Assembly: GCF_000423285.1 (NCBI RefSeq)
Contig: NZ_AUHR01000008.1
Location: 62,001 to 126,000 of the forward strand
Direction of reading: 5' to 3'
Origin: Laribacter hongkongensis DSM 14985
GTDB taxonomy: Bacteria > Pseudomonadota > Gammaproteobacteria > Burkholderiales > Aquaspirillaceae
DNA: 64,000 bases
The translations under genes and the position numbers were made by a program. The notes under the pieces are model-generated. The model saw only the letters and a list, made by a program, of their open reading frames with translations, searched no databases and had not been told where the DNA came from. This document shows positions 53,624 to 62,800 of the stretch, piece after piece. The number at the start of each line of letters is the position of its first letter. Within the stretch, counting starts at the first letter, position 1.

Positions 53624-54598
53624 ATGCCCGCACCCTCTGCCTACCGTCCGCCGCGCTGGCTGCCCGAAGGGCACAGCCAAACCATTTGGCCGGCACTCCT
53701 GTTCCGCCGGACTCCTCCCGCCTACCGGCGGGAGTGCTGGCCGACGCCGGACGGCGGCATCATCGCGCTGGATTTCATCGATGCTCCGCAGCCGGATGCA
53801 CCACTGGTGGTGCTGTTTCACGGACTGGAAGGCTCCAGCCACAGCCATTACGCCATCGCCCTGATGCAGGCCCTCCGGCAGTGCGGCTGGCATGGCGTCG
53901 TACCGCATTTTCGCGGCTGTGGCGGCATGGACAACCCGCTGCCGCGCGCCTATCACGCCGGTGACTCGGCCGAGGTGGCCTGGATTCTCGAGACGCTGGC
54001 CGGCCGCTACCGGACCCTGTACGCCGCCGGAGTCAGCCTGGGCGGCAACATGCTGCTCAAGCACCTTGGCGAGGCCGGTGACCGGGCCGTGGTCAAAGCC
54101 GCCGCCGGCATCAGCGTGCCGGTCGACATGGTGGCAGCCAGCGAAAACCTCGACCGCGGACTGTCACGGCTGATCTACACCGGCATGTTCCTCAAGACAC
54201 TCAAGGCCGCCAGCCGGGCCACCCTTGCTCGCCATCCGGGCCTGTTCGACCGCGACCGCATGGAAGCCAGCCGGACTTTCGGCGAATTCGACGATACCGT
54301 CACGGCTCCCCTGCACGGATTTGCCGGTGCCCGCGATTACTGGACCCGTGCCAGCTGCAAACCCTGGCTGCGCGACATTGCCTGTCCGACCCTGCTGCTC
54401 AACGCCCGCAATGATCCCTTCCTGCCCCAGCAGGCCCTGCCCCGCCAGCAGGAAGTCAGCCGCCAGGTCACGCGGGAGTTTCCGGATGGCGGCGGCCATG
54501 TCGGTTTCATCAGCGGACCCTTTCCGGGTAACATCGACTGGTTGCCTGCGCGGCTTCTGGCGTTTTTTGCCGCGCATTCCCGCCCCGATCCGCACTGA
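53624..54598 (+). CDS. YheT-like alpha/beta hydrolase
   Basis: This 324-residue alpha/beta-fold hydrolase of the YheT/ABHD-like group has [22 protein letters not shown] at the start, [14 protein letters not shown] (oxyanion-hole region), the nucleophile elbow [13 protein letters not shown] with Ser, and Asp and His in ARNDPFLP and [10 protein letters not shown]. Substrate is unknown; members hydrolyse carboxyl esters. It begins at ATG 53624, 7 bases after mog, and is probably cotranscribed with darP-mog. trpC follows after 20 bases. Confidence 0.88.
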   Translation: MPAPSAYRPPRWLPEGHSQTIWPALLFRRTPPAYRRECWPTPDGGIIALDFIDAPQPDAPLVVLFHGLEGSSHSHYAIALMQALRQCGWHGVVPHFRGCGGMDNPLPRAYHAGDSAEVAWILETLAGRYRTLYAAGVSLGGNMLLKHLGEAGDRAVVKAAAGISVPVDMVAASENLDRGLSRLIYTGMFLKTLKAASRATLARHPGLFDRDRMEASRTFGEFDDTVTAPLHGFAGARDYWTRASCKPWLRDIACPTLLLNARNDPFLPQQALPRQQEVSRQVTREFPDGGGHVGFISGPFPGNIDWLPARLLAFFAAHSRPDPH

Positions 54599-54618
54599 AC
54601 CGCCCCGTTGCCGCCACC

Positions 54619-55410
54619 ATGTCCGACATACTCGAAAAAATCCTCGCCACCAAAACCGAAGAAGTGGCCGCCGCCCGCAAGGCCCGTCCGCTGGCCAGCC
54701 TGCGCAATGATGCCGAAACCCGTCGCGACATCCGTGATTTTGCCGGTGCCCTGACCCGCTGCCAGTCGGTCGGACGGGCTGGCGTGATCGCCGAAATCAA
54801 GAAAGCCAGTCCGTCCAAGGGCATCATCCGCCCGGATTTCCAGCCGGCCGCCATTGCCGAAAGCTACGCCGGCCATGGTGCAGCCTGCCTGTCGGTCCTG
54901 ACGGACGTCCGGTATTTCCAGGGAGCGGCCGATTATCTGGTAGCGGCCCGCGATGCTTGCGACCTGCCGGTCCTGCGCAAGGATTTCCTGGTGGACGAAT
55001 ACCAGGTGTTCGAAGCGCGTGCCATGGGAGCGGACTGCATCCTGCTGATCGTGGCGGCACTGGATGACGCCCGGCTGGCCGACTTTGAAGCCATCGCCCG
55101 CGAGCTCGGCATGGCCGTACTGGTGGAAACCCATGACGCTGCCGAACTGGACCGCGCCCTGCGGATGGCTTCGCCGCTGATCGGCGTCAACAACCGCAAC
55201 CTGCGCACCTTTGACGTCAGCCTCGATACCACGCTGTCCCTGTTGCCGGTCATCCAGGCCGAAAGGCGCATGGCCATCACCGAATCGGGCATCAGCACGC
55301 CTGGCGACGTGATCCGCATGCGCGAAGCCGGCGTCAACAGCTTCCTGGTCGGTGAAGCCTTCATGCGAGAAGCCGATCCCGGCGCGGCGCTGGCACACCT
55401 GTTCGCCTGA
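54619..55410 (+). CDS. trpC: Indole-3-glycerol phosphate synthase
   Basis: TrpC closes the indole ring in tryptophan biosynthesis. The 263-residue TIM-barrel enzyme has the catalytic Lys segment [19 protein letters not shown], the second Lys in [49 protein letters not shown] and [12 protein letters not shown], all in family order. ATG 54619 is the first codon consistent with homologues. It is separated from trpGD by about 48 kb, while trpE is not in the window, so tryptophan genes are scattered in this genome. Confidence 0.97.
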   Translation: MSDILEKILATKTEEVAAARKARPLASLRNDAETRRDIRDFAGALTRCQSVGRAGVIAEIKKASPSKGIIRPDFQPAAIAESYAGHGAACLSVLTDVRYFQGAADYLVAARDACDLPVLRKDFLVDEYQVFEARAMGADCILLIVAALDDARLADFEAIARELGMAVLVETHDAAELDRALRMASPLIGVNNRNLRTFDVSLDTTLSLLPVIQAERRMAITESGISTPGDVIRMREAGVNSFLVGEAFMREADPGAALAHLFA

Positions 55411-55488
55411 TATCTCCGTCAGTCCTGTTGTCCGCACGTCCCGGTCGTTCCGGGAGGTGCCTTTGTGTCGTATCAAAAGGAATCATCT

Positions 55489-56169
55489 ATGCAGTTCAAG
55501 ACCTCGCTGGTTGCTGCCTGTGCCGTTGCACTGGCTGTCAGTGGTTGTGCCACCAACGATTTGGGGCAAAAGCGGGACCTTAACAACACCGAAATCGGCG
55601 CCATCCTCGGCACCCTCGGCGGTGCGGCCATCGGCGCGGCCGTGTCGAGCAAGAAAGACCGCTCGAAAGGCGCACTGATCGGCGCCATCGGTGGCGGGCT
55701 GGCCGGTGCCGGCATTGGTCAGTACATGGACCGCCAGGCCCGCGACTTCCAGCGCCAGCTGGCGACCCAGATCCGCGACGGACAGATTTTCGTGGTCAAG
55801 CGTGCGGACAATTCGATCCTGGTGACCATGACCAGCCAGACGGCGTTTGATACCAGTTCGGCCAGCTTGAAGCCGGGTTTCATGCCGACCATCAACACCA
55901 TTTCGCGCATCGTCAACCAGTACGGCAAGACCACGCTCGACATCACCGGCCATACTGATTCGACCGGCAACGACCGCATCAATGTCCCGCTGTCGCAAAA
56001 CCGTGCGGCCGCCGTGCAAAATGCCCTGCTGTCCCGCAACGTCCATCCGCAGCGCCTGTCGGCCTACGGCATGGGAGCCAGCCAGCCTCGGGCCAGCAAT
56101 GCCAGCGAAGCCGGGCGCCAGCTTAACCGCCGGGTGGAAATCCTGATCGAGCCGGTAGCTGCCGGCTGA
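55489..56169 (+). CDS. OmpA-family outer-membrane lipoprotein with glycine-zipper domain
   Basis: This 226-residue lipoprotein has a signal with lipobox AVSGC (acylated Cys20), a glycine-zipper domain (GAILGTLGGAAIGAAVSS, IGAIGGGLAGAGIGQYMD), then a C-terminal OmpA-like peptidoglycan-binding domain (LDITGHTDSTGNDRINVPLSQNRAAAV). It probably tethers the outer membrane to peptidoglycan, as Pal/YiaD-like proteins do. The start ATG 55489 follows AAAAGGAA. A strong terminator is at 56191. Confidence 0.92.
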   Translation: MQFKTSLVAACAVALAVSGCATNDLGQKRDLNNTEIGAILGTLGGAAIGAAVSSKKDRSKGALIGAIGGGLAGAGIGQYMDRQARDFQRQLATQIRDGQIFVVKRADNSILVTMTSQTAFDTSSASLKPGFMPTINTISRIVNQYGKTTLDITGHTDSTGNDRINVPLSQNRAAAVQNALLSRNVHPQRLSAYGMGASQPRASNASEAGRQLNRRVEILIEPVAAG

Positions 56170-56190
56170 ACAGCTGCTTGCTGAAGCCAG

Positions 56191-56217
56191 GGCATCACCG
56201 GAAGGTGATGCCTTTTG
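56191..56217 (+). terminator. Terminator of the OmpA-like gene
   Basis: GGCATCACC (56191-56199) pairs with GGTGATGCC (56204-56212) with a GGAA loop, followed by TTTTG. It ends the upstream plus-strand unit before the speA control region. Confidence 0.85.
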
Positions 56218-56391
56218 TCGTTTTCCTCCTGCCAACCGCCATGCAAAAACCGGCAGGTTCCGGCTCCGGTTTCAGTTTGTGAATCATCCACTTGCCAGCC
56301 ACGAACAGCCCCCGGCCACCAAGACCATTGGCATGCCGGTTTGCGTGTGTCGCAGCAGGGGCAAATTTTTACCGCGACGAAAAAACAATGT

Positions 56392-56400
56392 TGCTAGAAT
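56392..56400 (+). promoter_or_regulatory. Extended -10 promoter of speA
   Basis: TGCTAGAAT (TAGAAT at 56395-56400) lies about 217 bases upstream of speA. Transcription from it would give a leader of about 210 bases before the start codon. No strong -35 box is visible. Confidence 0.6.
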
Positions 56401-56409
56401 GCGCGGCTT

Positions 56410-56575
56410 TCCGAACGTCCCCGCAACAAAAGAGTCGCGGCTCACGCGATTCTGGGAGGACACGGTGGCCCGACAGTCCACCGCGTTCCCGACAGGCGGC
56501 AACAGCCGCTTGAGACTCTCTAGGCGCTATTCGGCCGCAAGCCGTGAAACGGAGGACGGGGTTTTTTAACTTTGT
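56410..56575 (+). promoter_or_regulatory. Highly structured leader of speA (possible cis-regulatory RNA)
   Basis: The leader holds several clean hairpins: GAGTCGCG (56432-56439)/CGCGATTC (56445-56452); GGGA plus CGGTGG (56454-56457, 56463-56468) with CCACCG plus TCCC (56478-56483, 56487-56490); GCGGC (56496-56500)/GCCGC (56505-56509); and CGGC (56532-56535)/GCCG (56541-56544), which competes with CCGT (56542-56545)/ACGG (56549-56552). AGAGTC (56431-56436) can alternatively pair with GACTCT (56514-56519), which would break the first hairpin. A T run follows at 56562-56567. No known riboswitch class was recognised. Confidence 0.5.
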
Positions 56576-56616
56576 GCAGCCACGACAACCTGCACGAGCT
56601 TTAAAGGACAACGTTC

Positions 56617-58515
56617 ATGGCTTGGACTGTCAATGACAGCCGGAACCTCTACGGTATCCGGCACTGGGGTGGTCATTTCTTCGACGCCGGCGACAACGGC
56701 AATGTGGTGGTACGCCCGAAAGGCCGCCACGGATCGGAGATCGACCTTTACGCACTCACGCGCAAGCTGGCAGCCAGCGGACTGGAACTGCCCTTGCTGG
56801 TGCGTTTCCCAGACATCCTGCAACAGCGCGCCCGCCGCATCATCGAAGGTTTTGACGCTGCCCGCGAGGCCTGGGAATACCCGCAAGGCTACACCCTGCT
56901 GTATCCGGTCAAGGTCAACCAGCAAGAAGCCGTCATCAAGGCCATCATTGCCGACACCAGCCTGCCCATCGGCCTGGAGGCCGGCTCCAAGCCGGAACTG
57001 ATGGCCGTGCTGGCACTGGCGCGACCGGGCTGCAAGATCACCTGCAACGGCTACAAGGACCGCGAATTCATCCGGCTGGCGCTGATCGGCCAGAAGCTCG
57101 GCCACGAAATCTTCATCGTGATCGAGAAAGAAGCCGAAGTGCAGTACGTCATCGACGAAGCCCGCCGGCTCGGCATCATGCCCAATGTCGGCCTGCGCGT
57201 ACGCCTGACGTCGCACGTGGCCGGCAAGTGGGCCGATTCGGGCGGCGAAAAGGGCAAGTTCGGCCTGTCGGCCGCCCAGCTGCTGTCGGTCAGCCGACAG
57301 TTCATCGATGCCGGCATGCAGGACGCCGTGCGCCTGCTGCATTTCCACATGGGTTCGCAGATCACCAACATCAGCGACTACCGGGCCGGTTTCCGCGAGG
57401 CGCTGCGCTACTTCGGCGAGCTGTGCCGCCTCGGCCTGCCGCTGGATCACCTCGACGTCGGCGGCGGCCTCGGCGTGGACTACGACGGCACCCACTCGCG
57501 CAACGACAGTTCGGTCAACTACACCATCGGCGAATACGCCGAAACCATCGTGTCGATGACCCGCGAGTTCTGCGACGAGCACGGCCTGACCTGCCCGCAT
57601 GTCATGAGCGAATCCGGCCGGGCCCTGACCGCTCACCATGCGGTGCTGATCATGAACGTCACCGACGTCGAGAAAACCAATGACGCGACACCGTCGCAGG
57701 CCGAATTCGACGCCCTGGGCGATCCGGACGAGCTGCCCACCGCCATCCACAAGCTCTACGAGCTGGCGACCAGCACCGACATCGTCACCGCCACCGAAAC
57801 CTATTTCCGTGCCGGCCAGTACGTAGCCACCGTGTCCGACCTTTACACCGACGGCCGGGTCAGCCTGCGTGACAAGGCATTCGCCGAGCAGTGCTATGCC
57901 GCCCTGTGCCGGCGCATCCATGGTGCGCTCAACACCCTGCAGCGCAGTCACCGGCAAGTGTTTGACGAACTGGGTGACAAGCTGGCCGACAAGTATTTCT
58001 GCAACTTCTCGGTCTTCCAGTCACTGCCGGATACCTGGGCCATCGACCAGCTGCTGCCGATCGCCCCGATCCACCGCCTCGACGAACAACCGGTGCGCCG
58101 TGCCGTGTTGCAGGACCTGACCTGCGATTCGGACGGCAAGGTCACGCAGTACGTCGACCAGCAGTCGATCGAATCGACCATGGCCGTGCATGACGTAATG
58201 CCGGGCCAGGAATACCTGCTGGGCGTGTTCCTGGTCGGCGCCTACCAGGAAATCCTGGGTGACATGCACAACCTCTTTGGTGACACCGACAGCGTCAACG
58301 TTTACGTGGATGACCAGGGCCGTGTGACCTGGAGCGGGGTGGAAGAACACGACACCATCGAAGACATGCTGCGCTACGTGCACCTGCAACCGGAAGAACT
58401 GATGCGCCGCTATCACGACAAGATTGCCGCCGCCGATCTGGCCGACCAGGAACGTGGCGAATTTCTTGCCACATTCCGAAGCAGCCTGACACACTCGTCG
58501 TACCTGGTGATCTGA
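56617..58515 (+). CDS. speA: Biosynthetic arginine decarboxylase
   Basis: SpeA converts arginine to agmatine, the entry to putrescine synthesis, and uses pyridoxal phosphate. The 632-residue enzyme has [23 protein letters not shown] at the start, the PLP-Lys segment [14 protein letters not shown] (residues 98-111), the glycine-rich loop [33 protein letters not shown] and the C-terminal [30 protein letters not shown]. The size matches the biosynthetic type rather than the inducible AdiA. It starts at ATG 56617 behind AAAGGA. A terminator follows. Confidence 0.96.
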   Translation: MAWTVNDSRNLYGIRHWGGHFFDAGDNGNVVVRPKGRHGSEIDLYALTRKLAASGLELPLLVRFPDILQQRARRIIEGFDAAREAWEYPQGYTLLYPVKVNQQEAVIKAIIADTSLPIGLEAGSKPELMAVLALARPGCKITCNGYKDREFIRLALIGQKLGHEIFIVIEKEAEVQYVIDEARRLGIMPNVGLRVRLTSHVAGKWADSGGEKGKFGLSAAQLLSVSRQFIDAGMQDAVRLLHFHMGSQITNISDYRAGFREALRYFGELCRLGLPLDHLDVGGGLGVDYDGTHSRNDSSVNYTIGEYAETIVSMTREFCDEHGLTCPHVMSESGRALTAHHAVLIMNVTDVEKTNDATPSQAEFDALGDPDELPTAIHKLYELATSTDIVTATETYFRAGQYVATVSDLYTDGRVSLRDKAFAEQCYAALCRRIHGALNTLQRSHRQVFDELGDKLADKYFCNFSVFQSLPDTWAIDQLLPIAPIHRLDEQPVRRAVLQDLTCDSDGKVTQYVDQQSIESTMAVHDVMPGQEYLLGVFLVGAYQEILGDMHNLFGDTDSVNVYVDDQGRVTWSGVEEHDTIEDMLRYVHLQPEELMRRYHDKIAAADLADQERGEFLATFRSSLTHSSYLVI

Positions 58516-58537
58516 ACATCAGCAGTCAAAAACCGAT

Positions 58538-58570
58538 AGAGCCGGACAATAGCCCGGCTCTCTTGTTTTT
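58538..58570 (+). terminator. Terminator of speA
   Basis: AGAGCCGG (58538-58545) pairs with CCGGCTCT (58554-58561), followed by CTTGTTTTT. It lies 22 bases beyond the speA stop. Confidence 0.87.
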
Positions 58571-58868
58571 AACGAAATTCCATAGTCATTCAAGAGATTG
58601 ATCAAGCATGTTGCATTGCGGACGTAAAGATTCGGATTTTTATCAGTAAAAGCGCTCGATAAAGTCATAAATGAACCTCAGAAAATAAGAATTTATCGAA
58701 ATTGCGTCATAGTTATCCGCTATTCTGCAAATCATCAAAAAGCAGTCCAATTTAGCCAAGCAACTGCTTGACCGGGACAGGTCTCCCCTCGCAGTCTTAC
58801 GTCGTAAATCTTGACATTCCGACCGGCTCACCCCCGCTCGGCCAACTGGCCAGACGACGATTACGACC
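58571..58868. other. AT-rich control region before the RnfB-like gene
   Basis: About 300 bases without a gene. The first 170 bases are AT-rich compared with the surroundings and look like a promoter region, but no definite -10/-35 pair or FNR box could be placed. TTGATCAA occurs at 58598-58605 without the spacing of an FNR site. Confidence 0.4.
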
Positions 58869-59756
58869 ATGGAAATCCTGTCCCACATCAGTACCGCCGC
58901 ACTGGCCATGGCCATCCTGTGCGGCACGCTTGCCGCCCTGCTGGCACTGGCCAACCGCTGGCTCAGCGTTGAAGAAGACCCGCGGCTCGAAGCCATCGGC
59001 GACCTGCTGCCGCAAGCCAACTGCGGCGGCTGCGGCGTACCCGGCTGCGGCCAGTTCGCCCGCGAGCTGCTGGCCGGCCGCGCCGACATCACCAGCTGCA
59101 ATGCCGCCACCACAGACGCACTGACACGCATCGCCGCCCTGCTGGGCACCGCCATCGGCACCCGCGTGCGCAAGGTCGCACGACTGGCCTGTGCCGGCGG
59201 CAGCCACGTCGCCCGCCAGCGCGCCCATTACGAAGGCCTGCCCAGTTGTCGCGCTGCACAAATGGTGTCCGGCGGCAACAAGGCCTGTAGCTGGGGCTGC
59301 CTGGGGCTCGGAGACTGCAAGCTGCGTTGCCGCTTTGATGCCATCAGCCTTGATGCCCACGGCCTGCCGGTCATCGACCCCGAGCGCTGCACCGCCTGCG
59401 GCGACTGTGTCGACGCCTGTCCGCGCGCCCTGATCACCCTCGAGCCGCTGGACCACCGCCTGTGGGTCGCCTGCCGCAACCGCATTTCCAGCAACACCGC
59501 CACCGACGTCTGCGAAGTCGCCTGTACCGCCTGCGGGCGCTGCGTGGCCGATGCCGCACCGGGCCTGATCCGGCTGGAAGACGGGCTGGCCGTCATTGCC
59601 GCCGACCAGCGCCAGGCCCGCCGCGACGCCATCAGCCGTTGTCCGACCGGCGCCATTGTCTGGCTGGCCACACCCACGATGGCCGAACGCGGCACCGCCG
59701 CCTGCCCGATCCGTCGCCGCGAAGCCCTGCCGGTCGATCCGGCCCGTGCCGCCTGA
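58869..59756 (+). CDS. RnfB-like multi-cluster ferredoxin
   Basis: This 295-residue Fe-S protein begins with a membrane helix (ISTAALAMAILCGTLAALLALA), then a DUF-type Fe-S domain NCGGCGVPGCGQFA (Cys52, 55, 60, with a fourth Cys near 77) typical of RnfB. A second Cys-rich segment follows (KACSWGCLGLGDCKLRC), then ferredoxin clusters: CTACGDCVDACPRAL is complete, while CTACGRCVADAAPG lacks the fourth Cys of the usual pattern. RnfB normally belongs to a six-subunit complex, but rnfACDGE are absent here. It is followed after 83 bases by the pyruvate oxidoreductase and could carry its electrons. Confidence 0.8.
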   Translation: MEILSHISTAALAMAILCGTLAALLALANRWLSVEEDPRLEAIGDLLPQANCGGCGVPGCGQFARELLAGRADITSCNAATTDALTRIAALLGTAIGTRVRKVARLACAGGSHVARQRAHYEGLPSCRAAQMVSGGNKACSWGCLGLGDCKLRCRFDAISLDAHGLPVIDPERCTACGDCVDACPRALITLEPLDHRLWVACRNRISSNTATDVCEVACTACGRCVADAAPGLIRLEDGLAVIAADQRQARRDAISRCPTGAIVWLATPTMAERGTAACPIRRREALPVDPARAA

Positions 59757-59839
59757 TCCGTATTCCGGTCCGGAGCAGCCCACAGGCCGGCTCCGGACCG
59801 AAGCTCCATATCCAATCACCCAATCCGAGAGGTTTCATC

Positions 59840-62800
59840 ATGTTTGGCATCAATGGCAAAAAGGCGGCTGAAGAAACCCGCTACCGATATCCTGGCGAGC
59901 GCATGGCAGTTGACGGCAATACCGCCGTGATCCTGTGCGAGCGCGAGGCTTCCGATGCGGCCGGCGCCTACCCGATCACGCCGTCGACGCAGATGGGCGA
60001 ATACTGGGCCGAGCAGGCCGCCAACGGTCACGTCAACGTGTCCGACCGGCCGCTGATCTTTGTCGAGCCGGAATCCGAACACGCCGCCGCCGCCGTCACC
60101 GCCGGCCTGTCGATGACCGGCCTGCGCGCCACCAACTTCTCGTCGTCGCAGGGCATCGCCTTCATGCACGAGTCGCTGTACGCCGCCGCCGGCAAGCGCC
60201 TGCCCTACGTGCTGAACATGGGCTGCCGCGCCATCACCCACGCCTCGCTCAACGTACACTGCGCCCACGACGACTTCCACTGCGTCGACGACACCGGCTT
60301 TTTCCAGCTGTTTGCCACCAATGCCCAGGAAGCCGCCGACCTCAACCTGATCGGCCGCCGCACCGCCGAGCTGGCCCTGACACCGGCCGTGGTGGCGCAG
60401 GACGGCTTCCTGACCACCCACTTGCTGGAACCGATCCGCAAGCCCGAGCGCGAGCTGATTGCCGAATACCTCGGCCGTCCGGAAGACCTGATCGACAGCC
60501 CGACCCCGGCCCAGCGCCTGCTGTTCGGCCCCACCCGCCGCCGCGTGCCGGCCCTGTGGGACGTTGACCTGCCGCTGATGTCGGGCGGCGTGCAGAACCA
60601 GGACGCTTTCATGCAGACCATGGCTGCACAGCGCCCGTACTTCTACGCCCACGTCGCCGGACTGGCCGACCAGGCCATGCATGAATACGGCAAGCTGACC
60701 GGCCGCCACTACGAACGCATTTCGCGGTATCGCTGCGACGACGCCGACTACCTGATCGTCGGCATGGGCTCGATGATCGTCGAAGCCCAGGCCGTGGCCG
60801 ACTGGCTGCGGGCCGAGCGCAAGCTGCGGGTGGGCGTGGTCGGCATCACCCTGTACCGGCCGTTTGCCGGCGACCTGCTCGGTGAAGTCATCAAGGGCCG
60901 CAAGGGCGTGGCCGTGCTGGAACGTACCGACCAGCCGCTGGCCGAAGACCTGCCGCTGATGCGCGAAGTGCGCGCCACGCTCGGCAAATGCCTCGAGAAC
61001 GGCCGCACCCAGCGCGGCAAGTCGCTGCCCTACCCCGGCTACGCCGCCATCGCCGCCACCGAGGCACCGGACCTGTACTCCGGCGTCTACGGCCTCGGCT
61101 CGCGCGACCTGCAACCGGAATGCCTGATCGGTGCCATCGAAAACATGCTGCCCGAAGGCAGCCAGCACCGCTTTTTCTACCTGGGCATCGACTTTGTCAG
61201 CGATCCGCAGTCGCCTATCGAAGAAGCCAGCAACGACAGCCTGCTGCAAGCCTACCCGCAGGTGCGCGAACTGGCGGTCAAGGGCTCGGTCAATCCCGAC
61301 CTGATGCCGCAGGGCGCGCTCACCATCCGCATGCACTCGATCGGCGGCTGGGGTGCCATCACCACCGGCAAGAACCTTGCCATGACGCTGTTCGAGCTGC
61401 TGGACTGGGAAATCCGCGCCAACCCGAAATACGGCTCGGAGAAAAAGGGCCAGCCGACCACCTACTATCTGGCGGCCGCTCCCGAACCGATCCGCCTCAA
61501 CTGCGAATACCGCTACGTTGACGTGGTGATGTCGCCCGACCCCAACGTGTTCAGCCACTCCAACCCGCTGGACGGCCTCAAGCCCGGCGGCGTGTTCATC
61601 CTGCAAGCCAGCGGCAACGATCCGGACGCCGTGTGGGCCAGCATTCCGGCCCTGCGGCAGCGCGAAATCGTCGACCGCGGCATCCGCGTGTTCTTCCTCG
61701 ACGGCTTCTCGATCGCCCGCGACGAAGCCAGCAACCCGGAACTGCAACTGCGCATGCAGGGCAATGCCTTCCAGGGTGCCTTCTTTGCCGCCTCGCCGCT
61801 GATGGCCCGCGCCAGCCTTGATGAAACCCGCCTGTTCAGCGCCATCGAAGAGCAGCTGCGCCACAAGTTCGGCGCCAAGGGCGAGCGGGTGGTGACCGAC
61901 AACCTGCGCGTGGTGCGTCGCGGCTTTGACGAAACCCGCGAGATCACCGACATGCCGCTGCACAGCGCCGGCTCGCCGCGCGCGCTGCCCAACGCCCCGG
62001 CCATGCTCGCCGCCCGCCCGGCTGCCGAGCCGGCCCTGGGCGACATCCACCGCTTCTGGCAGCGTACCGGCGCCTACTACACCGCCGGCTGCGGCTCGGA
62101 CCGCCCGGCCGATCCGTTCCAGGCCCTGTCGCTGCTGCCGCCGGTCACCGGCCTGATGCGCGACATGACGCAGATCCGCTTTGAATACCCGCACTGGCAG
62201 CCGGAAAAATGCACGGCCTGCGGCAAGTGCTACACCGTCTGCCCGGACTCGGCCCTGCCCGGTCTGGTGGTGAAGCCGGGTGACCTGCTGGCCACCCTGG
62301 TCCGCCGCATCGAAACCGGTGGCACGCCGACCGTGCACCTGCGCCGGGTCAGCCGCAAGCTGGAAACGCTGCTGCACGATGCCTGTGACAAGGGCGGCTG
62401 CGACACGCACATCGGCACGGCGCTGGAAAGCGCCATCGCGCAGCTCCTGGCCGACATGCCGGCCAGCGACTCGCGTCCGGGCCTTGAGCGCGAACTGGAA
62501 CTGCTGCGCACCGAGCTGGGCAACTTCGACTTTGCCATCACCGCGCCGTACTGGAAGGTGCGCGAAAAGCAGAATCCGGGCAGCGGCGGCCTGTTTGCCC
62601 TGACGCTGAATCCGGCCACCTGCAAGGGCTGCATGGCCTGCATCAACGTGTGCAAGGACGGCGCACTGTCGGCCCAGCCGCAGGACGACATCGCCATTGC
62701 CCGCATGCGCGAGCACTGGAACCTGTGGCGCGACCTGCCCAACACGCCGCCGGAATTCGCCCGCATCAGCGATCTGGACAACAAGATCGGCGCACTGGAA

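Noticed and set aside
58598-58605. TTGATCAA as an FNR box ahead of the RnfB-like gene
   Set aside because: The four-base spacer of an FNR site is missing.
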